From positions 1-64,000 of the forward strand of contig DUMF01000020.1 in NCBI GenBank assembly GCA_012840015.1: DNA of 64,000 nt. The letters are read 5' to 3'. A program made the translations under genes and the position numbers. Positions 19,175 to 28,379 of this stretch are shown one piece after another. The stretch is from Bacillota bacterium (GTDB taxonomy: Bacteria; Bacillota; Sulfobacillia; DUMF01). How positions within the stretch are numbered: the stretch's first letter is position 1; every line of letters starts with the position of its first letter. The notes below the pieces were generated by a model, which saw nothing but the letters and a program-made list of their open reading frames with translations, made no database searches and had not been told where the DNA came from.

Positions 19175-21161
19175 TGACCGTTTTCATGCCTCCGGCTCTC
19201 GATTCCAACTCGAATATCATATCCCGAAGGAGCGCAGCGTGCTCGAATTCCAGCCGTTTGGCCGCCTCCTTCATCTCCTTCTTCAACTTTTTCAACAGCG
19301 AAGGCACTTGTTTCCGTGGCACATCGCTCAGCTTGTGGCTAGCCCAGTATTCCTCTGGTTTATCCAGCACTTTGGTCGCTTCAATCACTTCTCGTATGGG
19401 CTTCGATACAGTGCGCGGGACTATCCCATGTTTCTGGTTGAATTCGAGCTGTATCTTTCGCCGCCGTTCCGTCTCTTCCATGGCACGCTTCATGGAACCC
19501 GTTATCGTGTCGGCGTACATTATGACCCTACCGTCTACGTTCCTCGCTGCCCTGCCGAACGTCTGTATAAGCGAGGTCTCAGAACGCAGGAAGCCTTCCT
19601 TGTCAGCGTCCAGAATGGCTACCAACGATACCTCCGGCAAATCCAATCCTTCCCTAAGCAGGTTGATCCCGACAAGCACATCGAATACCCCCAGCCGGAG
19701 ATCGCGGATGATCTCCATCCGTTCCAGCGTATCCACTTCCGAGTGCAGGTACCGTACTTTAATACCGTTCTCAGCCAGGTAATCCGTGAGGTCTTCCGCC
19801 ATTTTCTTGGTAAGCGTTGTCACCAAGCACCTTTGTCCCTTTGCGATTCTCTTACGGAGTTCGCCTATGAGATCATCCATCTGGTGCTTGGTTGGTCGCA
19901 CTTCGACTACCGGATCCACAAGTCCGGTCGGCCGTATGATCTGCTCTACCACCTGTTCAGCTCGTTTCAGCTCGTACTCCCCTGGTGTGGCAGAAACGTA
20001 GATGACCTGGTTCACTCGTTCCTCGAACTCTTCGAATTTCAGCGGCCTGTTGTCGAAAGCTGACGGCAAACGGAATCCGTACTCCACGAGAGATTCTTTG
20101 CGCGACCTGTCGCCTTCGTACATGGCACCCAGTTGGGGAATCGTCTGGTGGGATTCGTCTATCACCACCAGAAAGTCCGTGGGGAAGAAGTCCAGTAACG
20201 TGTATGGTGGTTGACCTGGGCTTCTACCCGTGATGTGCCTGGAGTAATTCTCTATCCCGTGGCAATATCCCGTCTCCTCGAGCATCTCCAAATCGAACTT
20301 CGTCCGCTGCTCCAGCCGCTGCGCCTCGAGGAGCTTCCCTTGTGCCCTCAATTCGCGTAACCGCTCTGCCAGTTCTTCCTGTATCGAGTCTATTGCCCGT
20401 CTTAGCTTGCCAGCCGCAGCGACGTAGTGGCTTGCAGGGTGAATCATGACGTGTTGCCGTTCTCCAATCGGTTCACCCGTGAGTGAGTCCACTTCAAGCA
20501 AGCGTTCCACCTCATCTCCGAACAGCTCTATCCTTATGACTCTCTCCGAAGACGAGGCCGGAAACACTTCTATCACATCTCCTCTCACCCTGAAGTGCCC
20601 CCGGGTGAGGTCCACATCGTTGCGCGAGTAGTGCATCTCCACCAGCCGTCGGATGATATCCTCCCTGGGCTTCTCCATGCCCAGCCGCAGCGATAGCGCC
20701 AGATCGCGGTAGTCTTCAGGGGAACCCAAGCCGTATATACAAGAAACGCTCGCAACGACTATCACGTCCTGCCTCTCGAAAAGCGCACAGGTAGCAGAGT
20801 GGCGCAACTTGTCGATTTCTTCGTTTAACAGCGAATCCTTCTCGATATAAGTGTCCGTCTGAGGGATATATGCTTCGGGCTGGTAGTAGTCGTAGTAACT
20901 CACGAAGTATTCTACAGCGTTGTGCGGAAAGAACTCCTTGAACTCCGAGCAAAGTTGCGCCGCCAGCGTCTTGTTGTGAGCTATCACCAGGGTGGGCTTC
21001 TGTACCCGCTCGATCACCTTGGCGATTGTGTACGTCTTCCCCGAGCCAGTTACGCCCAGTAACACCTGGTGCTTCATGCCGGCCATTATCCCCGCGCTGA
21101 GCTTTTCTATGGCGGCACCTTGGTCGCCCCGAGGTACGAACTCAGATACTACTTCGAACAA
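19167..21161 (-). CDS. uvrB: Excinuclease ABC subunit B (UvrB)
   Basis: 664 residues. Walker [13 protein letters not shown] (near 34-45), the beta-hairpin region [12 protein letters not shown] that clamps DNA, helicase motifs (VIDESH, GRAARN) and a C-terminal UVR domain that contacts UvrC. The TTG start is forced: an in-frame TAG lies directly upstream. It begins only 7 bases after the YibQ-like gene, so uvrBAC is probably expressed in a longer operon that includes ctpA. Confidence 0.97.
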   Translation of the reverse strand: MFEVVSEFVPRGDQGAAIEKLSAGIMAGMKHQVLLGVTGSGKTYTIAKVIERVQKPTLVIAHNKTLAAQLCSEFKEFFPHNAVEYFVSYYDYYQPEAYIPQTDTYIEKDSLLNEEIDKLRHSATCALFERQDVIVVASVSCIYGLGSPEDYRDLALSLRLGMEKPREDIIRRLVEMHYSRNDVDLTRGHFRVRGDVIEVFPASSSERVIRIELFGDEVERLLEVDSLTGEPIGERQHVMIHPASHYVAAAGKLRRAIDSIQEELAERLRELRAQGKLLEAQRLEQRTKFDLEMLEETGYCHGIENYSRHITGRSPGQPPYTLLDFFPTDFLVVIDESHQTIPQLGAMYEGDRSRKESLVEYGFRLPSAFDNRPLKFEEFEERVNQVIYVSATPGEYELKRAEQVVEQIIRPTGLVDPVVEVRPTKHQMDDLIGELRKRIAKGQRCLVTTLTKKMAEDLTDYLAENGIKVRYLHSEVDTLERMEIIRDLRLGVFDVLVGINLLREGLDLPEVSLVAILDADKEGFLRSETSLIQTFGRAARNVDGRVIMYADTITGSMKRAMEETERRRKIQLEFNQKHGIVPRTVSKPIREVIEATKVLDKPEEYWASHKLSDVPRKQVPSLLKKLKKEMKEAAKRLEFEHAALLRDMIFELESRAGGMKTVNG

Positions 21162-21168
21162 CTATTCA

Positions 21169-22101
21169 TCATCCCACTTTTTTACCCGAAATCAAACGGC
21201 TCAATGAAACCAACCTAAGCCCATCCCGTTCGAGCTCCGGCAAGAACTCTTTGATAGCCTGCACGGTAACCGGATGTACGTGACCGATCACTATTACGCC
21301 CTTGCCCTTTTTGCGCGCGATTCCCGAAGCCTCGCGAAGACGCGCCTTCACCTGATCGAGTCGCTTAACATTATCAATAAAAAGCTCATTTTGTCCAGCA
21401 CGAGCACCCGCTTGCAAAGCATACCTGTACAGAATAGACTTGGGGCTTGTTCTTGAATCAACCACAATAATACCCAGTCTCTCCGCCGCTTTGACTATAA
21501 CCTGCACCAGCCGTGGGTCGGTGGTGGCTTTGGAGCCCATATGGTTGTTTAAACCAATCGCGCCCGGCACACTCTTCAGATACATTTGAATCCGCTCTTC
21601 GATTTCCTGGTCAGACATATCCGTAGTGATGAAGTCCTCCCGCCCTTTTTCCGACCCCATCTTGTCTTTTGATACCGGCTCCAGCGGAAGGTGAAGTAGG
21701 ACCTCATGACCCGAAGCTATTGCAGCATTTGCGTCGCGGCTGGCAGTAGGGCCTGTCGGTAGCACCGCCACAGTGACCTCAGGAGGTAGTTTCAGCGCCG
21801 CTGCGGTACCCTCGGCTCCCCAACCGAAATCGTCCAGAATTATGGCAAGTCCGAGGGTTGGCTTGGGCGGCTGCAAGGTAATGTTGCGCGACGGTGGAAG
21901 TGGCTGAGCGGGCGATGGTGCAGTCAACGGCGAAGGCACTGGAGGAGACTTTGATCGATATGAGGCGTTTCTGCCCATGACCACGTTGAAAGCCAGCGCC
22001 CCCAGGAGTATGGCTACTGCCAAGGCGTCGCCAGCCTTTAGTCCCTTCCTGATATTCGTCTCAACCAGCCCCCGATTCTCACGGCAACCCGGCGAAACCA
22101 C
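21169..22101 (-). CDS. Divergent polysaccharide deacetylase (YibQ/DUF610-like)
   Basis: About 310 residues. One membrane helix near the N-terminus, a Pro/Ser-rich linker, then the YibQ-type domain: LAIILDDFGWG, LHLPLEP, GLNNHMGSKATTDPR, VVDSRTSPKS and VIGHVHPVTV. This is the conserved order in the family, which is exported or membrane-anchored and thought to act on glycans. The start is uncertain. The frame is open to an ATG at 22137 (100-base overlap with the PDZ gene), a GTG at 22101 has GGAAG at good spacing, and a TTG at 22023 would remove most of the overlap. Confidence 0.82.
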   Translation of the reverse strand: MVSPGCRENRGLVETNIRKGLKAGDALAVAILLGALAFNVVMGRNASYRSKSPPVPSPLTAPSPAQPLPPSRNITLQPPKPTLGLAIILDDFGWGAEGTAAALKLPPEVTVAVLPTGPTASRDANAAIASGHEVLLHLPLEPVSKDKMGSEKGREDFITTDMSDQEIEERIQMYLKSVPGAIGLNNHMGSKATTDPRLVQVIVKAAERLGIIVVDSRTSPKSILYRYALQAGARAGQNELFIDNVKRLDQVKARLREASGIARKKGKGVIVIGHVHPVTVQAIKEFLPELERDGLRLVSLSRLISGKKVG

Positions 22102-23261
22102 TCGAAATTCTTCCGAGGTCCCAATTCCACGAGGCATGGATCCCCGGTTTCAGGGACGGTAATCACACCGAGGTCGTCCTGCATTGGTCTACGAAACTCT
22201 ATGTTCTTAGGATTCCCACGCACCCCGACCATCTTCAATTCAAGGAACCAGCCGGAATTGGCGAAGGCTTCCATCAATTCCGCACGCGAATTAACGCTGC
22301 ACCCGTTCACTTCCAGAATTACGTCTCCCGGCCGTATTCTCATCACTTCCGCCTGCGAACCCGGCACGACTCCGAGCACCTTCACCCCCCGCTCGGGCGA
22401 AACAAAGAGCGGCTCGCCGCTCAGTTCGTTCCTGCCGCCAAGTGTAGCAACGATTTCGTGCCCTGCTGGGCCAAAAAGCGCGGCTAGCCATTCGAAAAAC
22501 ACGTGTTTCATCGCCAGCAAGGAAAGCCCGAGCAACGAAATACTGTAAACGGCCAGAGCAGCCGAAGTCCTCCGCACCTTCTGCGCCGGTACCATCGTGA
22601 TAGCCAAGTCACTGTAGCCCAAGGCAGCAGTGATTGGTACCATCGCAAACACAGCTTTGCTCGGATCCTGGATTGCCCCCCTGATCATGGGCCACCAGTC
22701 CGGCATCTGTATCAGGCCTTCCAACTTATTGGGGTCGCTCACCGTCAGCATAAACAGCGCCACCAGAGGTACGGGCCAAAAGCTTTGTAGGCTGAATCCG
22801 CCTACAAGTTTCCCGGCGGCATTCCTGGTGTATATAGGGCTCGCGCACCGTTCGCCGCTGACCCAGATAAGCAGGCTCTCCGTCACGTGAAGGATGGCGA
22901 CGAGCGCCATGATTTCCGCCACGTTGACGTTAGGGAAGCCAGTGATCAGGTGCAAAAGTGAGATTATTCCGCCAGCATACGAAAAACACATGAGCCTCGG
23001 GTTTACGGCGTACAGGAGGAGCGCCAGGGGCAAGAGGAATTCGATGCCACTTTCGGACAGCGATACACCGATAATGACCAGGATCAGACTCGCCACTGCA
23101 CCCCCCAGTAGCCCGAGCCCCAGCGACCTCAGCGTGACCTCCAAGAGGTTATTGAAACTGACCCCCCAAATGCGCTGTTCTAGAGCCGCGGCTCTCCTGT
23201 ATTGAAGCACCACCAAAACCATGACCACCCAAAACATGCCCGCCGTGGCCGGGTAAATCAT
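22038..23261 (-). CDS. Multi-pass membrane protein with C-terminal PDZ domain (MinJ-like)
   Basis: 407 residues: about eight membrane helices followed by a PDZ domain (about 310-390; VLGVVPGSQAEVMRIRPGDVILEVNG). The architecture and the place after ctpA match the MinJ/cell-division topology proteins of Bacillota, which link DivIVA with MinD. ATG at 23261. The frame is open for a further 33 codons, reading plausible protein, but contains no ATG, GTG or TTG there, so either the N-terminus is short or a non-standard codon is used. Confidence 0.75.
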   Translation of the reverse strand: MIYPATAGMFWVVMVLVVLQYRRAAALEQRIWGVSFNNLLEVTLRSLGLGLLGGAVASLILVIIGVSLSESGIEFLLPLALLLYAVNPRLMCFSYAGGIISLLHLITGFPNVNVAEIMALVAILHVTESLLIWVSGERCASPIYTRNAAGKLVGGFSLQSFWPVPLVALFMLTVSDPNKLEGLIQMPDWWPMIRGAIQDPSKAVFAMVPITAALGYSDLAITMVPAQKVRRTSAALAVYSISLLGLSLLAMKHVFFEWLAALFGPAGHEIVATLGGRNELSGEPLFVSPERGVKVLGVVPGSQAEVMRIRPGDVILEVNGCSVNSRAELMEAFANSGWFLELKMVGVRGNPKNIEFRRPMQDDLGVITVPETGDPCLVELGPRKNFEWFRRVAVRIGGWLRRISGRD

Positions 23262-23311
23262 AACCGAGGGTACAGTCCTCAGAACGTGATACGCTAGCTC
23301 CGCGAATTGCT

Positions 23312-24484
23312 TTACCGTCCTCTTTCCCCCGCCTCCGCGATCAGCTTCAAGATGATTTTCTTAGCCTCTTCCAACTGCACATCTTCCCCTGGCTTTTGCT
23401 CCGCGGGTACCTCCACCAGCACGTCGGGCTCGATGCCAGTGCCGTTTATCGAGACTCCCTTAGGCGTATAATACTTTGCCGTCGTTAGTTTTAAACCGCT
23501 GCCGTCTGGAAGGTCGACAAGGGTTTGGACCGAGCCCTTCCCAAAAGTCCTCGTGCCAACCAGCGGCCCTACTCCGCGATCCTTGATCGCGCCAGCAAGA
23601 ATCTCAGAGGCACTGGCCGAACCCTTATCCACCAGGGTAACCAGCGGAAGTTTCAAACCCTCGGACTTGGATTCATATACCTGCTTTCCGCCTGCCTTAT
23701 CGACTACAGAAACCACTACTCCCCGAGGTACAAAAAGCTCGGCGATCCTGACGCTCTGATCCAGCAGCCCTCCCGGGTTACCGCGGAGGTCAAGGATTAT
23801 GCCCTTTGCACCGCCCTTTATTAGCATATCTAATTCTCGCTTGGTTTCACTGTAAGCGTTTTCGTTGAAATGGATCAGTTGAAGATAGCCGATGTCATTT
23901 TCGAGCATCTTTCCCTCCGCCGATGGGACATTTATGTTTTCCCTGAGAAGCACCACCGAAAAGGGCTGTGTGCCACCCCTACCTATGAGCAGGTTCACCC
24001 TAGTACCCGCCTTACCTTTGATTAGATTGGCCACGACATCGGAGGGCATTCCCGTTACATCCCGGTCATCCACTTTCAGTATCTTGTCCCCTGGACGTAA
24101 ACCCGCTCTGTCGGCGGGGCTACCCTTTATTGGAGCAATTACGGTAATGTACTTATCCTCCACTCCGATGTAAAGGCCCACCCCAGTATAGGAGCCCGTA
24201 GTACTGGTAAGCAGTTCTTTCCACTGCTCGGTATTGTAATAATCCGAATACGGGTCGCCCAGTGCCCGCACTACCCCGTATAAAGCCCCTTCGTAAAGCA
24301 CGGAAGGATCCACGTCGGTCACATATCTTGAAGAAACTTCGGAGATCACCCGCCGGAGTTTTTCGATTCCTTTCACGTCCGCCGGCGCCAGCTTCCACCT
24401 GACATAAGTCAATGCACTATATGTGGCCAAGCTCGATATCAATGCGGTGATGGCCACAACGACCACAAGCCTTCTGCGATTCAC
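23312..24484 (-). CDS. Carboxyl-terminal processing protease CtpA (S41 family)
   Basis: 390 residues. N-terminal signal anchor (about 5-28), a PDZ domain (about 95-180) and an S41 catalytic domain with the Ser/Lys dyad S291 (KGSASASEIL) and K316 (GTRTFGKGSVQ). It degrades or trims proteins outside the membrane. GTG start with GGAGGG eight bases upstream. Upstream gene of a run with the MinJ-like, YibQ-like and uvrBAC genes. Confidence 0.93.
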   Translation of the reverse strand: MNRRRLVVVVAITALISSLATYSALTYVRWKLAPADVKGIEKLRRVISEVSSRYVTDVDPSVLYEGALYGVVRALGDPYSDYYNTEQWKELLTSTTGSYTGVGLYIGVEDKYITVIAPIKGSPADRAGLRPGDKILKVDDRDVTGMPSDVVANLIKGKAGTRVNLLIGRGGTQPFSVVLLRENINVPSAEGKMLENDIGYLQLIHFNENAYSETKRELDMLIKGGAKGIILDLRGNPGGLLDQSVRIAELFVPRGVVVSVVDKAGGKQVYESKSEGLKLPLVTLVDKGSASASEILAGAIKDRGVGPLVGTRTFGKGSVQTLVDLPDGSGLKLTTAKYYTPKGVSINGTGIEPDVLVEVPAEQKPGEDVQLEEAKKIILKLIAEAGERGR

Positions 24485-24620
24485 GAATTCAGCCCTCCAA
24501 TCCAGGGCCCCAGGCGCCCAGCGGTCTAGAATATTCCCGCACAGTTTATTTTAGCACAGTACCAGCTTCGCCAGCCCAAGCGAGGCTGTGATATTATACC
24601 TTATCGTGGAGGTGTCTGAG

Positions 24621-25196
24621 TTGCTGTGGTCCCTTTTCAGTACGTTCTTCAAAATCGGTGCAACGACCTTTGGCGGTGGGCACGCCATGGTACCCGTCAT
24701 TCACCGCGAGGTCGTAGATACTCACGGCTGGCTAACAAATGAAGAAATGATAGATATGATCGCAATAGCCGAAGTCACCCCAGGTCCCGTAGCCATCAAT
24801 ACTGCCACGTTTGTGGGGTATAAGAAGGCTGGACTCATAGGCTCCATAGTAGCCACCGCTGGAGTCGTACTTCCTTCCTTTATAGCCATCCTCATAGTGG
24901 TCAGCTTCTTCTTGAAAATAGAAGACTCGCCCATAGTAAACGCTTTCTTCAAGGGGATGAGGCCGACCATACTCGCGCTCGTGGCGTGGGCAGCTTACCG
25001 GATAGCTCGGGTTACCCTGAAAGAATGGATGGCCTATCTGATCTGTGGGGGAGCTCTTTTACTCGTGCTGGGGCTGAAGTTCCACCCAATAGGTGTCATC
25101 GCCCTCTCGGCAGCAGTCGGTCTAATGCACTATGGCGTTCGTTCGGCATTGCGTCCCGGCGATGCGCAGCAAGGGGGAAATCGAGTTGATAATTAA
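24621..25196 (+). CDS. Half-size chromate-transporter (ChrA) family protein, subunit 1
   Basis: 191 residues from the TTG at 24621, chosen because GGAGGTG lies six bases upstream; the upstream GTG at 24588 lacks an SD. Single CHR domain with KIGATTFGGGHAMVPVI and AEVTPGPVAINTATFVGY and about five to six membrane helices. In this short-chain class two half proteins form the transporter. Chromate export is the textbook role, but many paralogues have unknown anions. A TATTAT -10 element (24592-24597) sits just upstream. It overlaps the second subunit by 11 bases. Confidence 0.88.
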   Translation: MLWSLFSTFFKIGATTFGGGHAMVPVIHREVVDTHGWLTNEEMIDMIAIAEVTPGPVAINTATFVGYKKAGLIGSIVATAGVVLPSFIAILIVVSFFLKIEDSPIVNAFFKGMRPTILALVAWAAYRIARVTLKEWMAYLICGGALLLVLGLKFHPIGVIALSAAVGLMHYGVRSALRPGDAQQGGNRVDN

Positions 25197-25701
25197 GCTT
25201 TTCACCACGTTCTTTTTAATAGGCTTGTTTACGTTCGGCGGCGGATACGCCATGATCCCACTCATCCAGAAAGAAGTCGTCATTACAAATCATTGGCTCA
25301 CCATGACCGAGTTCATCGACGTAGTGGGAATAGCTGAAGTCACTCCGGGTCCCATCGCCATAAACAGCGCTACCTTCATAGGCTACAAAATGGCTGGAAT
25401 AGCAGGCTCTGCTCTGGCCACGCTGGGCGTCGTCCTGCCTTCTTTGATTATCATCGTCGTGATAGCCAGCGTGTTCCTGAAGGTAGAGGACAACCCCTAC
25501 GTGAAAGCCGCCTTCAGCGGGATGAGACCTGCAGTAGCAGCTTTGATTGCCAGCGCAGCAGTGAATATCCTGCCAAACTCCATAGTCGATGTTCCGACGG
25601 CAGCCATAGCGGTCGTTGCCTTCCTGCTCCTCAGGTTCACTAAGGTATCGCCGATATTATTGCTCTTGGCGTCTGGTGCCTTGGGCATAGTGGTTTTTTA
25701 G
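25186..25701 (+). CDS. Half-size chromate-transporter (ChrA) family protein, subunit 2
   Basis: 171 residues from the TTG at 25186 (AAGGGGG eight bases upstream, inside the end of subunit 1). CHR domain with FLIGLFTFGGGYAMIPLI and AEVTPGPIAINSATFIGY; about half identical by eye to its neighbour, so a tandem duplication. Its last 45 bases overlap the 3' end of whiA on the other strand. Confidence 0.88.
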   Translation: MIIKLFTTFFLIGLFTFGGGYAMIPLIQKEVVITNHWLTMTEFIDVVGIAEVTPGPIAINSATFIGYKMAGIAGSALATLGVVLPSLIIIVVIASVFLKVEDNPYVKAAFSGMRPAVAALIASAAVNILPNSIVDVPTAAIAVVAFLLLRFTKVSPILLLLASGALGIVVF

Positions 25702-26538
25702 ACCTTGAGCTAGGGCACGGAGCTTGCGCAGGCGGTGATTCACTGCGGACTTGGTGAGAGGAGGACAAGCTAGGCTCGCCAGTTCTGCGAGACTGGCTTC
25801 TGGGTGCGCCAGGCGAAGCTTGGCTACAGATTGAAGCCCCAGCGAAAGTTTATGCAGTCCCAGCAACTCGTCTATCAGCTTGATATCCTCGATCTGCTTT
25901 TCTGCGGCCGACACCGTCTTTTCTGCATTGGCAGTATCCATGTTTACCACACGGTTCACCTGATTCGTTAGCTCTTTCAAAGCACGGCGGTTTTCAAGTT
26001 CCATTAGAGCTGTGTGGGCACCCACCAGATTGAGCAGCTTTGCAATGTGATCAGCGTCCTTGGTGTAAATTACCTTTCTTCCGGAGCGGCTAAGTTCACC
26101 TGCCCTTATGCCCACCCTCATGAGCGCCTGCTTGAGCTTCGGCGCGCACTTGGGATTACGGCACAAAAACTCAGCGTGGTAGTCTTTTTCGAGCGGAGAA
26201 ACGTAGCCGCCTGCCAGAAAAGCGCCGCGCAGGAAGCTCTTGACACAGCAAAGCTTGGCAATCGAACCTGACGGTGGGAGCGGAGTGTTGAGCACCCAGA
26301 CGGTTTCGCCGGTAAGACGGTTTTTCCTGGTCTGAAGAGGGGAGACATTTTCGAAAACCTGCCTCGCGATGCGGTACATCGCCCTGGCAGCGTGAGGGGA
26401 ACTTGTAGTTACCCGCACGTAATTTCCGGAAATCACGCCCGCGCTGCAGATGATGCCTTCAATCTCAGCTAAGAGGCAGCACCTGCTCGAAGGGATTATC
26501 CTGGATGCTTCCGCTTTTACGTCCCCACAAAAAGACAC
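25657..26538 (-). CDS. whiA: WhiA-family DNA-binding protein
   Basis: 293 residues. N-terminal LAGLIDADG-like domain (FLRGAFLAGGYVSPLEKDYHAEF near 110-132) without nuclease residues, and a C-terminal helix-turn-helix (SLAELASLACPPLTKSAVNHRLRKL). In Actinobacteria it is a sporulation regulator; in Bacillota it affects division and chromosome segregation. It starts 4 bases after yvcK. GTG start. Confidence 0.95.
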   Translation of the reverse strand: MSFCGDVKAEASRIIPSSRCCLLAEIEGIICSAGVISGNYVRVTTSSPHAARAMYRIARQVFENVSPLQTRKNRLTGETVWVLNTPLPPSGSIAKLCCVKSFLRGAFLAGGYVSPLEKDYHAEFLCRNPKCAPKLKQALMRVGIRAGELSRSGRKVIYTKDADHIAKLLNLVGAHTALMELENRRALKELTNQVNRVVNMDTANAEKTVSAAEKQIEDIKLIDELLGLHKLSLGLQSVAKLRLAHPEASLAELASLACPPLTKSAVNHRLRKLRALAQGLKNHYAQGTRRQEQ

Positions 26539-26542
26539 CTCA

Positions 26543-27478
26543 TCACCCGCCCAAGATTCTGAGTACTAAACGGGCCAATGCGTCTGAGTCGTGGCGAGCC
26601 ACATCTCCCGTAACCTCGAGCAACGGTTCAGCCCATACGGTAACCCCCAATTCTTCTACCTCGCGTGCGTCTATCTTCACTTGCATGGCCCTCTCCAATG
26701 AGTATTTTACTGCCAAAGGTTCCGGGAGACTTTCGGTATTCAGGATCACGTGGTCTACGACCGGACCACAATGATCGAGAATGGCCTTAACGTGTTGAGA
26801 AGCGGTGTATCCCGAAGTCTCCCCGTATTCGGTCATTATGTTGCATACGTAGATCCTCGTCGCCCCTGTCTCCCGGAGCGCCCGTGCAATTCCCTCCACC
26901 ACGAGGTTGGGCATCACAGAAGTATAGAGGCTTCCGGGGCCCAGCACGACGGCATCCGCATCAAGGATCGCCTTTACTACCTCTGGCAGTGGCTGGGCTG
27001 GCCGGTCCAGAAAGACGCGCTCGATACCTACGGACGCTCCCACCAGGGTTTCTCCTCTCACTATCTCGCCGTCTTTCAACTTCGCACACAAAGTACGGCT
27101 TTCCAAAGTAGACGGCATCACCTTGCCCCTCACCCGGAGTACCTGGCTGAGCTCTGCAATGGCCGTTTTGAAATCGCCCCGCATCTCGGCCAGTGCCGCC
27201 AGAATGAGGTTGCCCACGTTGTGACCACTCAGCTCGCCCCGGCTGAACCTAAACGCGAAAAGCTCCTCCATCAGTGGCTCGGTATCAGCCAGTGCGATTA
27301 TGCAGTTTCTGACGTCGCCCGGGGCCACGATCCCCATGTCTCTTCTCAATCGCCCCGAACTGCCGCCGTCATCGCAAACGGTAACCACCGCGGTTATGTC
27401 GGCAGTGTACTCTTTTAGACCCCTTAGCAAGACCGGGAGGCCGCTGCCACCGCCCACCGCCACTATTTTAACGCCCAA
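26543..27478 (-). CDS. yvcK: YvcK/CofD-like protein (gluconeogenesis factor)
   Basis: 311 residues with AVGGGSGLPVLLRGLK at the N-terminus, TVCDDGGSSGRLR and GPGSLYTSVMPNL, the hallmarks of the YvcK branch of the CofD-like fold that binds UDP-sugars. In Bacillus it is needed for growth on gluconeogenic carbon and for normal peptidoglycan synthesis. TTG start with GGGAGG nine bases upstream; overlaps rapZ by 11 bases. Confidence 0.95.
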   Translation of the reverse strand: MGVKIVAVGGGSGLPVLLRGLKEYTADITAVVTVCDDGGSSGRLRRDMGIVAPGDVRNCIIALADTEPLMEELFAFRFSRGELSGHNVGNLILAALAEMRGDFKTAIAELSQVLRVRGKVMPSTLESRTLCAKLKDGEIVRGETLVGASVGIERVFLDRPAQPLPEVVKAILDADAVVLGPGSLYTSVMPNLVVEGIARALRETGATRIYVCNIMTEYGETSGYTASQHVKAILDHCGPVVDHVILNTESLPEPLAVKYSLERAMQVKIDAREVEELGVTVWAEPLLEVTGDVARHDSDALARLVLRILGG

Positions 27479-28379
27479 CCGTTCCAGCCTCCCTTTTTAC
27501 CTCTCGCTCCAGATCCCTGTGCTCCGTTCTGACGTCGGGATGCTGTTCGCTCATAAGTCGTGCCAGCTCATCGGCGATTACTACAGATCGATGTTGCCCC
27601 CCGGTACAGCCTATCGCTATGGTAAGCTGGGTCTTGCCCTCCGCTATGAAATACGGTATCAAAAACTGTATCAGGGCGTGTACCTTGGAAAGGAATTTCC
27701 TGGTCACTGGAAAACGGAGCACGTAGCTACGTACTCTGGAATCCGTCCCTGGAAGGCTCTTTAGTTCCTCTACATAATACGGATTTGGCAAAAAGCGTGC
27801 GTCAAAAACTAGGTCGGCGTCGAGAGGTAGGCCGTACTTAAAGCCGAAAGACATCACGGTTATGAACAGCCTCTGAACGCTGTTTTCCGCGAACAACTTG
27901 GTAATCTGTTCTTTTAGTTGAAGCGGAGTCAAACCGGAAGTGTCTATCACGAAATGCGCCCGGCCGCGGATTACTTCAAGCCTTCGCCTTTCCTCTCTAA
28001 TTCCCTTCAGCACCCCACCTTCGCTTGCCAGGGGATGCTTCCGGCGTGTCTCCTTAAACCTCTTCACGAGCGTCTCGTCGCTGGCCTCTAGGAAAAGTAT
28101 CTTGTAGCGCGTGCCTTGCTCTTCCAGTTCGCTCAAGGCCCTAAGGATATCATCAAAAAAGGTGCCCCCGCGGATGTCCATAACGAGGGCTACCTGCTTC
28201 ACCTGGCCGCTAGCCTGCTTGCACAACTCGGCGAACTTAGAGACGAGAGCCGGGGGTAAGTTATCGATACAGAAAAAGCCCAGATCCTCGAAACACTTCA
28301 TGGCTTGTGACTTGCCCGCACCAGAAAGACCGGTAATTATTACGAGACTAAGCTCGTCTGCACATTGTGTGCCAGCCAT
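27468..28379 (-). CDS. rapZ: RNase adapter / nucleotide-binding protein RapZ (YvcJ)
   Basis: 303 residues. Walker A GLSGAGKS near residue 17, a Walker-B-like segment, and the conserved C-terminal domain with FKYG-x-P, ADLVFDARFLPNPYYVEEL and IAIGCTGGQHRSV. In enterobacteria RapZ senses glucosamine-6-phosphate and steers GlmS mRNA control; in Bacillota the function is less clear and this genome has a glmS ribozyme instead. The ATG overlaps the PHP gene by 32 bases. Confidence 0.95.
   Translation of the reverse strand: MAGTQCADELSLVIITGLSGAGKSQAMKCFEDLGFFCIDNLPPALVSKFAELCKQASGQVKQVALVMDIRGGTFFDDILRALSELEEQGTRYKILFLEASDETLVKRFKETRRKHPLASEGGVLKGIREERRRLEVIRGRAHFVIDTSGLTPLQLKEQITKLFAENSVQRLFITVMSFGFKYGLPLDADLVFDARFLPNPYYVEELKSLPGTDSRVRSYVLRFPVTRKFLSKVHALIQFLIPYFIAEGKTQLTIAIGCTGGQHRSVVIADELARLMSEQHPDVRTEHRDLEREVKREAGTVGR

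Noticed and set aside
19041-20063. Long rightward open frame antisense to uvrB/uvrA
   Set aside because: Shadow of the uvrB coding frame; no motifs, and uvrB is certain.
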